From Tomocerus qinae (taxonomy: Eukaryota > Arthropoda > Collembola > Entomobryomorpha > Tomoceridae): a stretch of DNA of 64,000 nt. Under the pieces are notes generated by a model. It was given only the letters and a program-made list of their open reading frames with translations. It did not search any database and had not been told where the DNA came from. Shown here piece after piece: positions 32,507 to 44,321 of this stretch. Location of the stretch: NCBI GenBank assembly GCA_020055645.1, contig CM034546.1, positions 136,483,875 to 136,547,874 on the forward strand, written 5' to 3'. The position numbers and the translations under genes are program-made. The stretch's first letter is position 1. The number at the start of each line of letters is the position of its first letter.

Positions 32507-33579
32507 ATGAATATTAACATTATTGTCTCTTTCATGTGCCACTTTTCTGCTTTTCGTATTGGCATCGCTTCATCTTTGTTTTAAATCAATACTTATAACG
32601 GAATCGATACAGGTAAGATACACCAATGCCATCCCATTAAGTTGAATTTAATTAACAGCATTTTGGTTAATTTCTAAAAACAAAATTGTTTAGATTACAT
32701 ACCCTTACAAGCTGCTACGTAATGTTGTAATGGAGGAGTGACACAAATTTGCTTATTAATTGTATTTCCTTATTCAGATAAAACTAATCTGGGGTGTACT
32801 AAAAGCGGAAATGGTTATGTACTGGATAATAGAATGGTAAATAATTAATTCCGAAATTTCAAAAAAAAAAAAAATTGACTGCCTATTGGTTTAAGTTGTC
32901 AGACTAAAAGACCCTAAGATTGTAGTCTGTGGTGCTCTTGGTTAATGGAAGTGAAGTTTAATAATAACCGTTGCATGGTTGTAGTGAAGATGAATTATTT
33001 ATTATTATTATATTATTCAGGTTAAGTGGTATAACTCCCACTTGGCTTGCTCTTCTCATGATTTAATCTTTGCAACCATAGAAGACGAAAAAGAAAATCA
33101 GGAGCTGTACGAGTTTCTTGCCCGATTTGGTTAGTATATTAATTTTAAGGATTTTAAACATCTAATAGCATTTCACGGAATAGTTTCAAATTTCAAGAAG
33201 CTGAAAAATATTAAGAAAGCTTTAATTTTTTAAAACAATTTAAAGAACTTACCAAAAAAGGTAATTGTAAATACAATTAAATATTAATATATTATTTTAA
33301 AACTGGCTTTTGTTACCAGGGGATAATTTGGATGTATGGACAGCTGGAAACGACATTTACGAAAATGGAGAATACGTCTGGGGAACGAGTGGCAACACTT
33401 CGATAACCTATTTTGATTGGATTAGTGGTACAGCACAAAAAGATCCTAATTGTGGATGCATCAGTGTAATACATGCTAATTCATGTGGGAAGTCCAAATG
33501 TACTGGTTGGCAGGAATCTGTGTGTACTGAGAAAAAGAAAACATTATGCATGCTTAGAAATTACTGTAAGCCCACTTAG
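32507..33579 (+). pseudogene. C-type-lectin-like gene 2, in-frame stop in the signal-peptide exon
   Basis: Exons: from 32507 (donor GTAAGA near 32613), 32778-32836, 33021-33129, 33320-33579. Exon lengths and phases 2-4 match the paralogues (59, 109, phase 1), and the lectin-like domain is intact (DVWTAGND, FDWISG, CGCISV, CTGWQESVC). Exon 1 aligns with that of the gene at 37354 but is 6 bases longer and hits TAA at 32582-32584. A cryptic donor at 32556 (GTATTG) would restore the phase with a shortened leader, so it could still be functional. The C-terminus is seven residues longer than in the paralogues (RNYCKPT). Confidence 0.6.
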
Positions 33580-34577
33580 ATCTTCACATTTACGGATCTA
33601 TATAAAAGTGAAACGCCAAAATTATTCAAGGTTAATTAAGAAAAAATCAATTTGGAAAAACATTGGCATTTTTGCTAGTTCTGGAAATAGAGATTGAAAA
33701 TAATAAAAGTCAATTTTTCTTATTTTATATTTTTATTCATATTCATTAGAATGAAATGGCAAATGGCATTAGAACAACAATTCCTAATGTACTCAAAATC
33801 GAATCTACTCGAAAATATATGAATTAAACAAATTCACTTACGAATACACGAATATATATCATTAAAATAGTCAAATCCATTTGACATAATTCATATATTA
33901 TACTCAAAAATAATACAAAAAGTCAAAAATACTCGATATACTCAAAAATGAAGCCTAATCTATCAAAAATGTTCGTACCCAGATTAGGTACTACTAGTAT
34001 CATCTCAAAAATACTCGAAACTCAACATAATATAAATTATGTATTCCAATCAGTAAAGCAGAATAAAATGAGATTAAAATACATAAAAGCTGGCAGTAAC
34101 TAAACTCTAAAAATGTGCTTAAAAATCAGTTTTCCATGACCATAAACCCCCAAACACGTTTGTGGAGGAATGCACGTTTCTATAGATAGTCCCCATATAT
34201 TTTTTATTAATTGAATTTGAAATAGTCAGATTTTTTCATAACTGTGCAGCATATTTTACCATGGTTTCTGATGATTTATAAATAAACTATGACCCACTAT
34301 ATAAGACATTGTCTTCTTATTTTCTATACAATTTGGCGTATTTGCTACTAATTTAATGTAAGGATTCGAATACTAATTGAACTATATTTCGATTCAGATA
34401 AGCCACATGGTGATCTATTTATAAGAGACTACTATACTAGTTAGATTTGGCACTTGTCGGTGTTTTTCAAAATATGAAGCTGACGAATGCATTTGGATGA
34501 ATAAATGAATACTATTTTGGGTTTCTAATTAAAACTATTTATTCCGAGTGTAATATTATGTGGATTATATTAATTTA
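33580..34577. other. Intergenic, AT-rich
   Basis: Loose recurrences of TACTCGAAAAT and CTCAAAAAT are seen around 33790-34020. No gene recognised. Confidence 0.5.
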
Positions 34578-34585
34578 CCCCGATG

Positions 34586-34853
34586 CAGGGAACTAAAAAG
34601 GTACTCCTTTTTTACAAAAAAGGTAAAAAGTACTACTTTTTCTAAAAAAGCAGTCCTTTTTACCTTTTTACCTTTTTTACCTTATTTACATGTAAAGTGA
34701 AGTAAATGGGGCACTCTGCTACATCAAAAAAGGTAAAAAAGGCAAAAAAGGACTGCTTTTTTAAAATCTTACTCCTACCTTTTTTATAAAAAAGGCAAAA
34801 AAGGTAAAAGGCAAAAAAGGTAAAAGGCAAAAAAGGTCCTTTTTTGTTCCCTG
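34586..34853. mobile_element. hAT-type MITE, CAGGGAAC family, copy 1 (268 bp)
   Basis: The ends CAGGGAAC and GTTCCCTG enclose long runs of AAAAAAGGTAAAAAGG and their complement. It is flanked by a perfect 8-bp duplication CCCCGATG (34578-34585 and 34854-34861). The same family is at 61989-62220. Eight-bp duplications and CAGGG ends fit hAT elements. Confidence 0.92.
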
Positions 34854-35250
34854 CCCCGATGACTGACATGTATGATATGATAACAGCCTTATTTTATAAC
34901 TAAATGTGTCTCTTTTTTATTGAGTAACTTTCCTAAAATTTGGATATACCACAAAATGTTAAGCATGTAAATTTACATTTCTTGCTTCAAAAGAAGCAGC
35001 TCGCATTTAGATCGTGAAGAGCTTGACTAAATAATGTATCTTTTCAAAAACCTGTGAAATGGGCTGAAAATTTTCTTTAGTGTACTAAAATATAGACATT
35101 TCAACAAATACACATTGTAAGTATTTATAGAGAATTTTTATTGCCAGTAGTTTTTACAAATTCTTAAGATTAGAGTTGGGAATTCTAAATGGACCGTCAA
35201 AATACATATTCAGTGGATGGGTTCAGATACGGTTGTCAATGTCAGTTATA

Positions 35251-36191
35251 TTAATCCAACATGCACAAAGTTTTCCTTTTCTCAGTACAGACAGACTCTT
35301 TCCAACCAGTACATTTACCGCCTCCACATGAATTTGCTGGAGCTCGTACAATGCTGATACATCCACAAGTTGGATCGTTCGGTGCTGAACCAGTAATCCA
35401 GTCGAAATAGGTTATAGGATTTGTGCCATCCGTTCCCCAGACGTATTTCCCATTTTCATAAATATCGTTTCCCGCTGTCCATACGTCGGAATTTCCTAAT
35501 GCCAAAAAAGTAGTAATGTGAACCCAAATACTAATTATCGTATTAATAGGGTACAATCTTTAGAAAAAATATTTTTAGAATGTGAAACCCCAATGAACAG
35601 TAAGAATTAAATCAATTAATATTGTGAAGGTTTAATTCATAAAATGTTTTTCTGCTGCGAATTTTAAATTTAAATTATGGGTATTTAAATATGTGGGTAC
35701 TGAAACGCTTACCAAGACCGGAAAGAAATGCGTATAGTTCTCGATTTTCTTGTTCATCTTCTATGGTAGCCAAAACTAAGTTGCTAGAACCGCATGCCAA
35801 TCTAGCGTTATTCCATATGACCTGCAATTAATTAAATTTCAATAATAATAATGAAGTTTTCAAAGAAATTAAAAAATAATTGGGACAGACGGTTTTTATC
35901 ACAAACAATTTATCCCATTCCTGAAAACAGCAACAAAAATAAATTCAGTTGAGGAATTACCTGTCGATCATCGACGACGTAGAGTTTACCAGTGTGTGTA
36001 TGCCCCAGAACGGTTGTATCTGAAAATATGAATTAGAGAATAGTTTGTGACAACTATAAAAACAATTGTTATTTAAAATTTTTAGACTTACTTTCGTAAT
36101 TTTGAAACATTTGTCTCTTAGATAAAGCGCCGGCGTTGGCTGAGTAAATAAAATACAGACAAATGATGGAATAGATGGTGGTGACTTTCAT
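35251..36191 (-). CDS. Secreted C-type-lectin-like protein 3 (170 aa)
   Basis: Exons: 36191-36092, 36019-35961, 35821-35713, 35495-35251, with the same lengths and phases as the gene at 30688-31508 apart from the last exon, which is one codon shorter. The signal peptide (MKVTTIYSIICLYFIYSANA) and domain (WNNARLAC, TIEDEQENRELYAFLSG, DVWTAGNDIYENG, FDWITG, CGCISIV, CTGWKESVC) are close copies of protein 1. Cys positions are conserved and calcium/sugar ligand motifs are absent. It is divergent to the gene at 37354. Confidence 0.9.
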
Positions 36192-37353
36192 TTTGAATGT
36201 TGTCGGGAAATAATAATTAAATGAAAGTTGACGAGTTGATTGATCGGGATGATTTGATAGCTATCCTACGACTTTCCCTTTGTTTTTATAGTAACATTTT
36301 CAATCGTTATAGCCTTCAACAAAGCTTGTAAAATGCTATGGGTAAAGTGATATTCTGTAGAAATGTTCATTTCGGTTGAAACATCTAATGCGACAAAATC
36401 AATTGTCTGTACACAAGGTTATTCTACTCGGCAGACCAAGTCAGTTGATGTCAAAAGGTCATCAAATAAGTTCGCCCCTGATCTCAAACCATCACAACAT
36501 AAAGATGTGAAAAGCGAGATTCAGTAGAAATGTCCAATTCGGCTGAAACATGTAATTCGACAGAATCTATCTCAATCAGTTGTTTGCAAAAGACATCAGT
36601 GGGAGTACCGACTTAAAAATCACAAAAAGCTCAACAATAAAATATGAACAAGGGATCGTTTAATGTTCATTCATGTAAAACGTTGTTGGGTTGCTCCCAA
36701 TTGCAAGATAATTACTGAAGGGATTAACTCTAAATTTACTCTGCAAGGTCTGTCATGTTTCAACAGAAGATTATTAGTAGGATTATGGCAAGCCCTAAAA
36801 TTATCCCTACACGAAGCAAAAGAGATTAAATTATTTTATTGCTATATGCAGTTCATTCCTGCTTCAGGGGGCAACTTCTGTGATAATGAAGCAGGACAGG
36901 AAAACTGAATAAAGTTTATAAGTGCCAAGGGCCAATTTATAAATTCGTTGTAACGGTTAGAGTTTTTTCGGTGACAGATTCATAAGTGCAGACAATTTAA
37001 AAAAATTAACCTACCGAACGAATTTAGGTTAGGCATATGTGTAAAAAATTTTGTTAAAAGGCTTGCTCCGTTTTCATTTAGGAAAAATCCTATAGTAAGT
37101 AAAAAGACTTAAAAATCATTGTGTCCTTTTTAATTTCCCCATTGCTTTAAGCTAAATTACTAAGCTATTTAAGCTAATATACTGTTGTCCCAGTTTGGAT
37201 TCACAGACTATCAGTTTTGACATACATAGATAACAAACAGTTAACTAACAATTTACATGTACATAAATAAATTATAAATACTCCAGGAAATCAATTCTTA
37301 TTCAGTAGTCTACTATTTAGTTAACTGTCAGTTAAATATTTCTTAAATACAAA
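36192..37353. promoter_or_regulatory. Divergent intergenic region of the second lectin pair
   Basis: About 1.2 kb between the two start codons. It contains two copies of the block also seen at 31664 (36347-36413 and 36513-36575), and an AGCCTTCAACAAAGCTTG stretch matching one at about 31626. No exon is visible. Confidence 0.5.
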
Positions 37354-39224
37354 ATGAATACTAATAAATCTTTTTCGTTTATTTTTCACTTTTCTATTTC
37401 TTGTATTGTCATTGCTTCACATTTTTTCCAAACTTCTGATGGAATTGAAACTAGTAAGATATTCTATACTAATTTTAATTTTGCAATTTCACAAATCCGT
37501 TAGTTATCCTCTAATTGAGTTCAATTAACTCTATCATCTATGAGATCACCATAAACCATAATTGAGGTTTTAATCTGGAAAACGGCCTATCAGAAATTCT
37601 TTTTTAGTAGTCATAGAAACGTCAAAGATTTTGCCTATGGAATATTGTCTTCAATAAAGAATTTCTGATTGGCCGTTTTCCACATTAATCCTTCCATTCA
37701 TTCTCGTTATTAGCCAATTAGTCCAATCTCAATTTATAGATTATTTTACCAGCACCAAAGTAGGATCCATCTATATATTTCCATGCGAACTAGAAGTCTG
37801 TGCCCTATTTTGTGGAATTTCGATAATGTTAGATGTTAGACATTTAGAGGGGACGCCAGTTTTGAATATGATTGTTGACATAGCCCCAAACACTGATAAG
37901 TTGTGCATGTATTTATAGATACGAAACAATAGACTACCTAGTCCAGTTGGCCTGATGGGTGACCTTTATTGTTCTTCAGTCACGATTCCTTTACATCTAT
38001 CACTGCTTCACCAGGCGCTAAAATTAATAGCTAATAGTTTCAATATATTTTTTAGATAAAACCGTACTCAAAAATGCAAAAAGTGGAAAACTCTATGTCT
38101 TGGATAGTCATTTGGTAATAACTTTTTTAATTTTTTACATTTAAGACGTCTGTAGCTTAAAGACATCACAATAATATTATCAACACAAAATGTCACTTGC
38201 CATTTACCATTAAGTCCATTTTTACCACTGTGACGGTAAAAAACACTTAAAGGTGGTAAATGTAATTATGAAGCCAACGGCAGGCCCCCAGTCAGAATTG
38301 AAAACAAAATGTTTGCACTTTTGTTCTTTTTTATCACGGCCTTGACCAATGGAACCTCCGAAACAATAGAATTTGTACTAATTGATTGTTTTATATTGTA
38401 CTGGCCAAAAATCAATTAGTACAAATTCGATTGTCTGACAATTCTTTGTTTCGGAAGTTTCGTTGGGCTTCATAATCGTAATATTATTATGATGTATTTT
38501 GTGAGTTTAAAAGAAGTTACGCCTAAAATTTTATTACATCGACATACATATATTTTCTCACTTAACGGAGAAATTTTTTTTAAATTCAGGTTAATTGGCC
38601 TGGCGCACTTAGTATTTGCTCTTCTTACAATTTGGAATTGGCCATCATAGAGAATGAAGAGGAAAACCTTGAGGTCTATGGATTTCTTTCAGGCCTTGGT
38701 AAGCATTTGAATATAGCCAATATTTTGATTTTTTGTGAATTTAAAAGTGTATATTAGTTGAATTAGAACATTTTCGATACAATTTAAATTTTCATACAAT
38801 TGGTAAGGGGATACAATTGTGTAAAAAACAAGGACACATTTTAACAAAAGTGGTACCACCTCCGCTAAAGTCAGACAAATGCATCACGCTGTTTAAAACG
38901 AGTGCAATAAATTATTCTCAATAAATTGTCCAAAATTGCAATTATTAATTTCATTTCAAATTTATTTTGTCATCAGACTCTTATTCCGACGTATGGACAG
39001 CAGGAAATGACCTCTATGAAAATGGAAACTACTTTTGGGGACTAGAAGACAAATTTGTTATAACCTTCTACGACTGGATTAGTGGCAACGTACCAATGGA
39101 CCCTTTTCGTGGATGTATCAGCATTGTACAAGCTCCCACAAATTCTTGTGAGAATGGTAAATGTACTGGTTGGAAGGAATCTGCATGCACAGAGAAAAAG
39201 AAAACATTGTGCATGTTGGCTTAA
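37354..39224 (+). CDS. Secreted C-type-lectin-like protein 4
   Basis: Exons: 37354-37453, 38056-38114, 38590-38698, 38977-39224 (phases 1, 0, 1; lengths 100, 59, 109, 248), the same structure as the other three. The signal peptide is MNTNKSFSFIFHFSISCIVI. The domain keeps DVWTAGND, YDWISG, CTGWKESAC and the terminal CML, but one Cys of the CGC motif is Arg (RGC), which may leave a partner cysteine free. The introns are much longer than in the paralogues and hold two hairpin repeats. Confidence 0.87.
37577..37681. repeat. Hairpin repeat in intron 1 of lectin-like gene 4
   Basis: The arms GGAAAACGGCC-T/A-ATCAGAAATTC and the complement GAATTTCTGATTGGCCGTTT are about 26 bases each, 105 bases overall. 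Confidence 0.8.
38347..38466. repeat. Hairpin repeat in intron 2 of lectin-like gene 4
   Basis: Inverted arms share CCGAAACAA and AATTTGTACTAATTGATT, about 120 bases overall with small loop-outs. Confidence 0.8.
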
Positions 39225-41325
39225 AATATAACTTTTTAAAACATACGCTGTATAATATTGAAAATGTGCCAAAAATGTATTGGGTAGATACGTAGCCATT
39301 TATTTAATTACCGTTCTACCATTTCCCCTAAAAACGTATCGTTTGAATTAAATATAATACCTTGCCAAATTACAAGGTAAAGTCATATAATTGGTCTTAA
39401 AGTTTAAAAATTGAGGTGTATAATGTAAGCAATGAAATTCCTATTCCAAATCACCACCCTTTGACAATTTTAACATTTTTAATTATATATGTGGAATCTT
39501 ACATGCCTTCGTTGCCGATGTCATGAAATGGGGTTGGGAAAACTCGTGTTTTTAAAACGAGCTTAAGATACGTGAAAAGTGTAGTTAAATAAGGATGTAC
39601 AGATTTTATACTGATAGTAGTAGTAGTGTATTTATTGATTGTTTCTGCAACATTTACAATCATTTCATTTTACATTTCCAATTATTTAAATGCCAATAAT
39701 ACTTATAACTAGGGTAAAACATTATTTATAATAGCTCTCCAGAAAACGAAAATATCATAATACGCTTCACAGAAAAATTTGTACAACTACGCAAATTTCA
39801 TTGGAAGTGGTTACTGTTTTACGTGAGTTCACGTGGGATCACAACCTTAGCTCTACGACTTAGGCCACCGTCCAACCAATTACTCTTTGAATATAGCAAT
39901 ACTCATCATCCCATCCACATATTACCGTACACACAAAATTGCAAGATGTAATATAGCATGTCTCCGAGTCGTCCCTAAACATTTAGCAACTAGTGATGTG
40001 GCGGGGATTATACTGCCCTCTCCCACCACTTCATACACTAGGGTTAACACTATAAACATTGTCCAGGGAATGTTATAACAATTACACCAAAGAGGAATAG
40101 ACAGCCTGCTTTACATTCACAGACCTAGACGAACCCCAACTACAATACACCACAGACTTAAATACTAGAATACCTTGCCCAGGAATAGCAGTAATTGCCT
40201 AGTAAACGATTAATGAAACAAATACTCTAGTATCTCACAATGCCTTCTTTTACAAAAATCCCAGATAGCTACTATAACAATGTTTAAAATAGGTTGATGT
40301 ATCATACCTTACAGAAGTTACGCCTATACTCATGTATAAGCGGGTTCCAGAGTAGCTTTGCGGAGACAGAATGTAAATTAGCCAATTTGATGAGTAGACT
40401 GTGCACAGAGTGATCGACCCTTACACCTTGACGATGTTATTGATGCTACACTGCTTGTTATCCTGCTGAATAGCTGGAACACTGATAGCGGAGAAGACAG
40501 TCGCAGGGCCAACATGAGAATGACTAGTAAGAAAAGCACTACTAATCTGGTCGGATGTAGTAGGCAGCACAGGTCTTCAAAGGCCGTCTTATCTTCTAAT
40601 CTGCATACCGCCACTGTTCACGCCGCTGCCAGACCCAATTAGCATCCATGGCCGTCCTCCGCGATAAGGAATTCCCATCACAGCACAGAAAAATGGTATT
40701 TCAGTGGGCTGCTTCACGCAAAAAACACCGAATTCGGACATTCTGTCCCACTTTCGTGCACTTAATTCTGTCCCGGGTGTACAGGCCTCTTCACTCTATG
40801 CACAGCACTACTTTTTGGGCGAAAATTGGCCCAAAAATAAGCCGAAAAATTTAAAATATGAGGACCACGATAATGTCGTGTCCGTTCACTTTGGCAGCTA
40901 CTCTGGAATTCCCCGATTTTATAGTGATATATACGACACAAACGATAGTTTTAACTTTAAGCTGCTTTTGAGTAAAATGTGTGACTAATGTAATTTTAAA
41001 GTTACCACTGTACAAGCTTAATTTATACTATTTTCCTTGCTTCAAATATTATATTAATACACTCAAGCATGTGTTTAAAGGGTGATAATACGATAACAGC
41101 CATTCCTAATTGTTTAGAAAGCACACATACTATTAAAATAATAAATAAATATAATTGTATATTGTATCAGGTAGACTTCGGAAATAAAATTTACATATTT
41201 AAAAATTGACCAAAAAATTTTGAATGAAATTTAAAGCTAAAGTATGAAATAACTTAGCAGATGGCGGTTGTTGATAAAAAAAGCTTTTCGCCTTGAAAGC
41301 AAGTTACCAATGAAATTATCTTATG
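39225..41325. other. Intergenic region, possibly decayed mobile-element sequence
   Basis: The part at about 39830-40880 is less AT-rich than its surroundings and carries short frames in several registers without splice support. It may be an old degraded element, but I could not identify protein motifs. No gene is supported. Confidence 0.4.
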
Positions 41326-43019
41326 TATATGTTAGCGGCAATAAGTGAATTCAGGCACTAATGCCTAGGCATTAAGCTTAATGCCTAAAAATTCCCGGCA
41401 TTAGGCCTAAAGACTAGTCTTTAAGCTTAAAGCTTAGGCATTAAGACTAATGCCTGAATTTTGCTCGGCATTAGGCTTAATTCCTGGTCTTATTGCCTGA
41501 TTTGGATGGAAATGAAAGTAAGCAACAAAAACTTAAGTCTGATACACACTTTCGCTGTGTATTCATGTAAAATATAAATGTATAATAATATTTTATGTGC
41601 ATCTTGGTAGGTAATACTAATATGTACATGTAGAACATGAAAATGATTGAAAGAAAATCGTCACCCAAAAATTAAACTCACTTATTTTTATTTTGGAAAA
41701 TTTAATTATAAAATCTTGTCCGAAGAATAATGAGAAAAAAAGTTTTTAATGAGATCGGGTATAAAGTGTGGACAATGTCAACTAAAGATAACAAGAGTTT
41801 CCAAATCAATTGTGGTGGAACCAAATGTATAAATTCTTTATGCATTGCCTGGTCGCAATGCAATTTTTTCTTAATACATTCCTTTCACCGTGACCGCTAT
41901 CAAATGTGTTTGCCTTATAATGTCATATAAATCTTCCGTAGCAGAAATATCTGTATTGTCAATGCTATATAACAAAGTAGTCACTTCACCAGTAACATGA
42001 TCTTTGAATTCAACAACTATTACAGGAGTAATATGTATCATACGTATATATTATGTGAGAATAGTATGAATTAATGCCAATATTATGTTAGTGTTTAGTT
42101 TGATAAATGAAATATGTTTTGCTATTATATTAAAATGGATTCGGAGTGTGGTTCCTCGCCTTACTATATTCGATGATGTGTCTGGTGCCACGGTGCCAGG
42201 TATTAAATGCTGCATGCGGTTTCCAATTGTTGTGTTTGTTAGGAAATATTTAATTTATATTAATCACCAAATTAATACAGTACATGTCGAGCTTCAACCA
42301 AAGATACAATCAGAAAATGAAAGTATTTAAAACTGAATGCAATTATGAGAAAGAGGAAATAATAGTGTTAGAACAATTACGGTGAGTGAGATCTGGGAGT
42401 TGTTATCCGTCGAGCCGATTAATGCGCACTGGCACACTTCTTGGTTGTGCTTCGCTGTTTTCCTTTCCTCCGCATAGAGCTGTGTTTGGAAGTTGGTGGG
42501 GTTTGCTTGGCTTGGGTATTAGTTTAGTCAGTACACTGTTTAGGCGTACTGACTTTAGAGCGTAACACAACTTTAAAATTCTTGAGATCGGTTGAATCTT
42601 TCTTTTCTGAACCAGGTCTCAATAAAAACTATTTAATTTCCTCAATATTCGTTTAACTAAAATAATTGGATTTTCACATGTTATACTATCTATTTTTTCC
42701 AATCATTTTCATGTTCTACATGTACATGTCAGTATTACCTACCAAGATGCACATATTATACATTTATATTTTACATGAATACACAGCTAATGTTTGTATT
42801 AGACTTAAGTTTTTGTTGTTTACTTTCATTTCCATCCAAATCAGGCAATAAGACCAGGAATTAAGCCTAATGCCGAGCAAAATTCAGGCATTAGTCTTAA
42901 TGCCTAGGCTTTAAGCTTAAAGACTAGTCTTTAGGCCTAATGCCGGGCATTTTTAGGCATTAAGCTTAATTCAGGCATTAGGTCTAATGCCTGAATTCAC
43001 TTATTGCCGCTAACATATA
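41326..43019. mobile_element. Long inverted-repeat element (1.69 kb) with nested palindromes
   Basis: The left arm 41326-41648 and right arm about 42700-43019 are inverted copies with few differences, starting TATATGTTAGCGGCAATAAG. Within each arm, TAATGCCT and AGGCATTA alternate in smaller palindromes. The roughly 1.05-kb spacer holds two short frames (41730-41930 and 42085-42330) with no recognised domain. The ends can be read as TA-flanked, but the duplication is uncertain. Confidence 0.88.
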
Positions 43020-44321
43020 TACTCTCATACTCTGATATTTGCAATGACCTCTGATGAGGGTGATATCTCAGCAAAAAATTCATATATAAAGGTAGAATAA
43101 AGATCGAAACTGCAAAACTTAATAACTTGAGACGTGGGATGTGTGGCGTGTGGGATGATAATAATGATGATGGGTAGGACTATGGGACGTGGGTATGAAG
43201 AGATTCCAATAATGTAATGGAAAACTTGTCTTCTGTATATACCTATATATATATAAGTGAACAGTTTGCCCATCTACTGTTTTAAAAAACTGAATAGTTG
43301 AGATAGATAGAATAGAGCACATTACTAGTAATTACAGAAACATTATTATTATTAAGTAACTAACAGTAGTGACCAGTCTCGCTTTTACCATTTTTCCTTA
43401 TCCTAGTTATTTCCTAATTAGCATTTTGAGGTAGCCTATCAGTAACAGGGAGGAGGTCTAACAGGGAGGAAATCTAACGGGGAGGAGGTCTAACTCTAAA
43501 TCTGATGGTAAAATGCCCTAAAAAAAGACAAATTTTGTACACTGTCAACATGCAATTCGGATTCCAAATAATTCTCCTGTGTTACTACCTCAAATGAGTA
43601 TGACAATACATTTTCGGTCAATATCAATACACACAACGGGTGCAGTATAATGTTCTTAATACGTTGTTCCAAAATTGCAACTATTCATTTCATTCCATAC
43701 TCAACGAAAGTAACTACCAATTCATTGGGGGCAATTTTCTATTTATTGGTGGTTGGGTGAAGAGTGATATGAACATAATCAATATTGTGGGGTATTCTAA
43801 TTGCATCCATTATTATATGCTATCATCGTCATTTAAGAATTCCAATAGTTTGCTCAACATGATAGCAATTATAAATTACGGTCCTTAATTATTTCATCAA
43901 CAATGTCAATAAAACAGTTACATGCACTATGCACTGTTACATTTTACCTTTTTGATATCGAATTTTCATGGTGAATTTGGATAGGAAATAGGGTTATTAC
44001 CGGCACCGGTATACATTCTGTACGAAATTGCCAATTGTATTAAGTTGTAAAACAGTTTTTGAAAAGAAATTCCCTACTTTAGCGCCAGTCAGTCTGAAGC
44101 AATTACATATTATTAGTAAAATGTTAACCGCTACGGGAAAATAATTACAGTAACTAAAAAAAGTATATACCATTTACAATTTTACATTTACGTGCATGAA
44201 ATCGATTATAGAGCAGTTGGCATCGATTCAATCTGCCACAAGTACGTGGCACTGTTTGTGAAACTTGTCTTATTCCAGTCTAGACAGTGTGAAAGAGTAG
44301 ACAGCTTTTTTGAAAATAAAA
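43020..44321. other. Intergenic, with a 16-bp tandem repeat
   Basis: At 43444-43492 a 16-bp unit AACAGGGAGGAGGTCT occurs three times. No exon in the rest that I can support. Confidence 0.55.

Noticed and set aside
34660-34869. Lys/Phe-rich frame, and the similar one at 62019-62231
   Set aside because: They lie within the A/T-run interior of the CAGGGAAC MITE copies.
40378-40988. Several frames of 60-95 codons in less AT-rich sequence
   Set aside because: Overlapping registers without motifs or splice sites; more likely decayed mobile-element sequence.
43640-43888. 82-codon frame
   Set aside because: Some hydrophobic character, but no start support, partner exon or motif.
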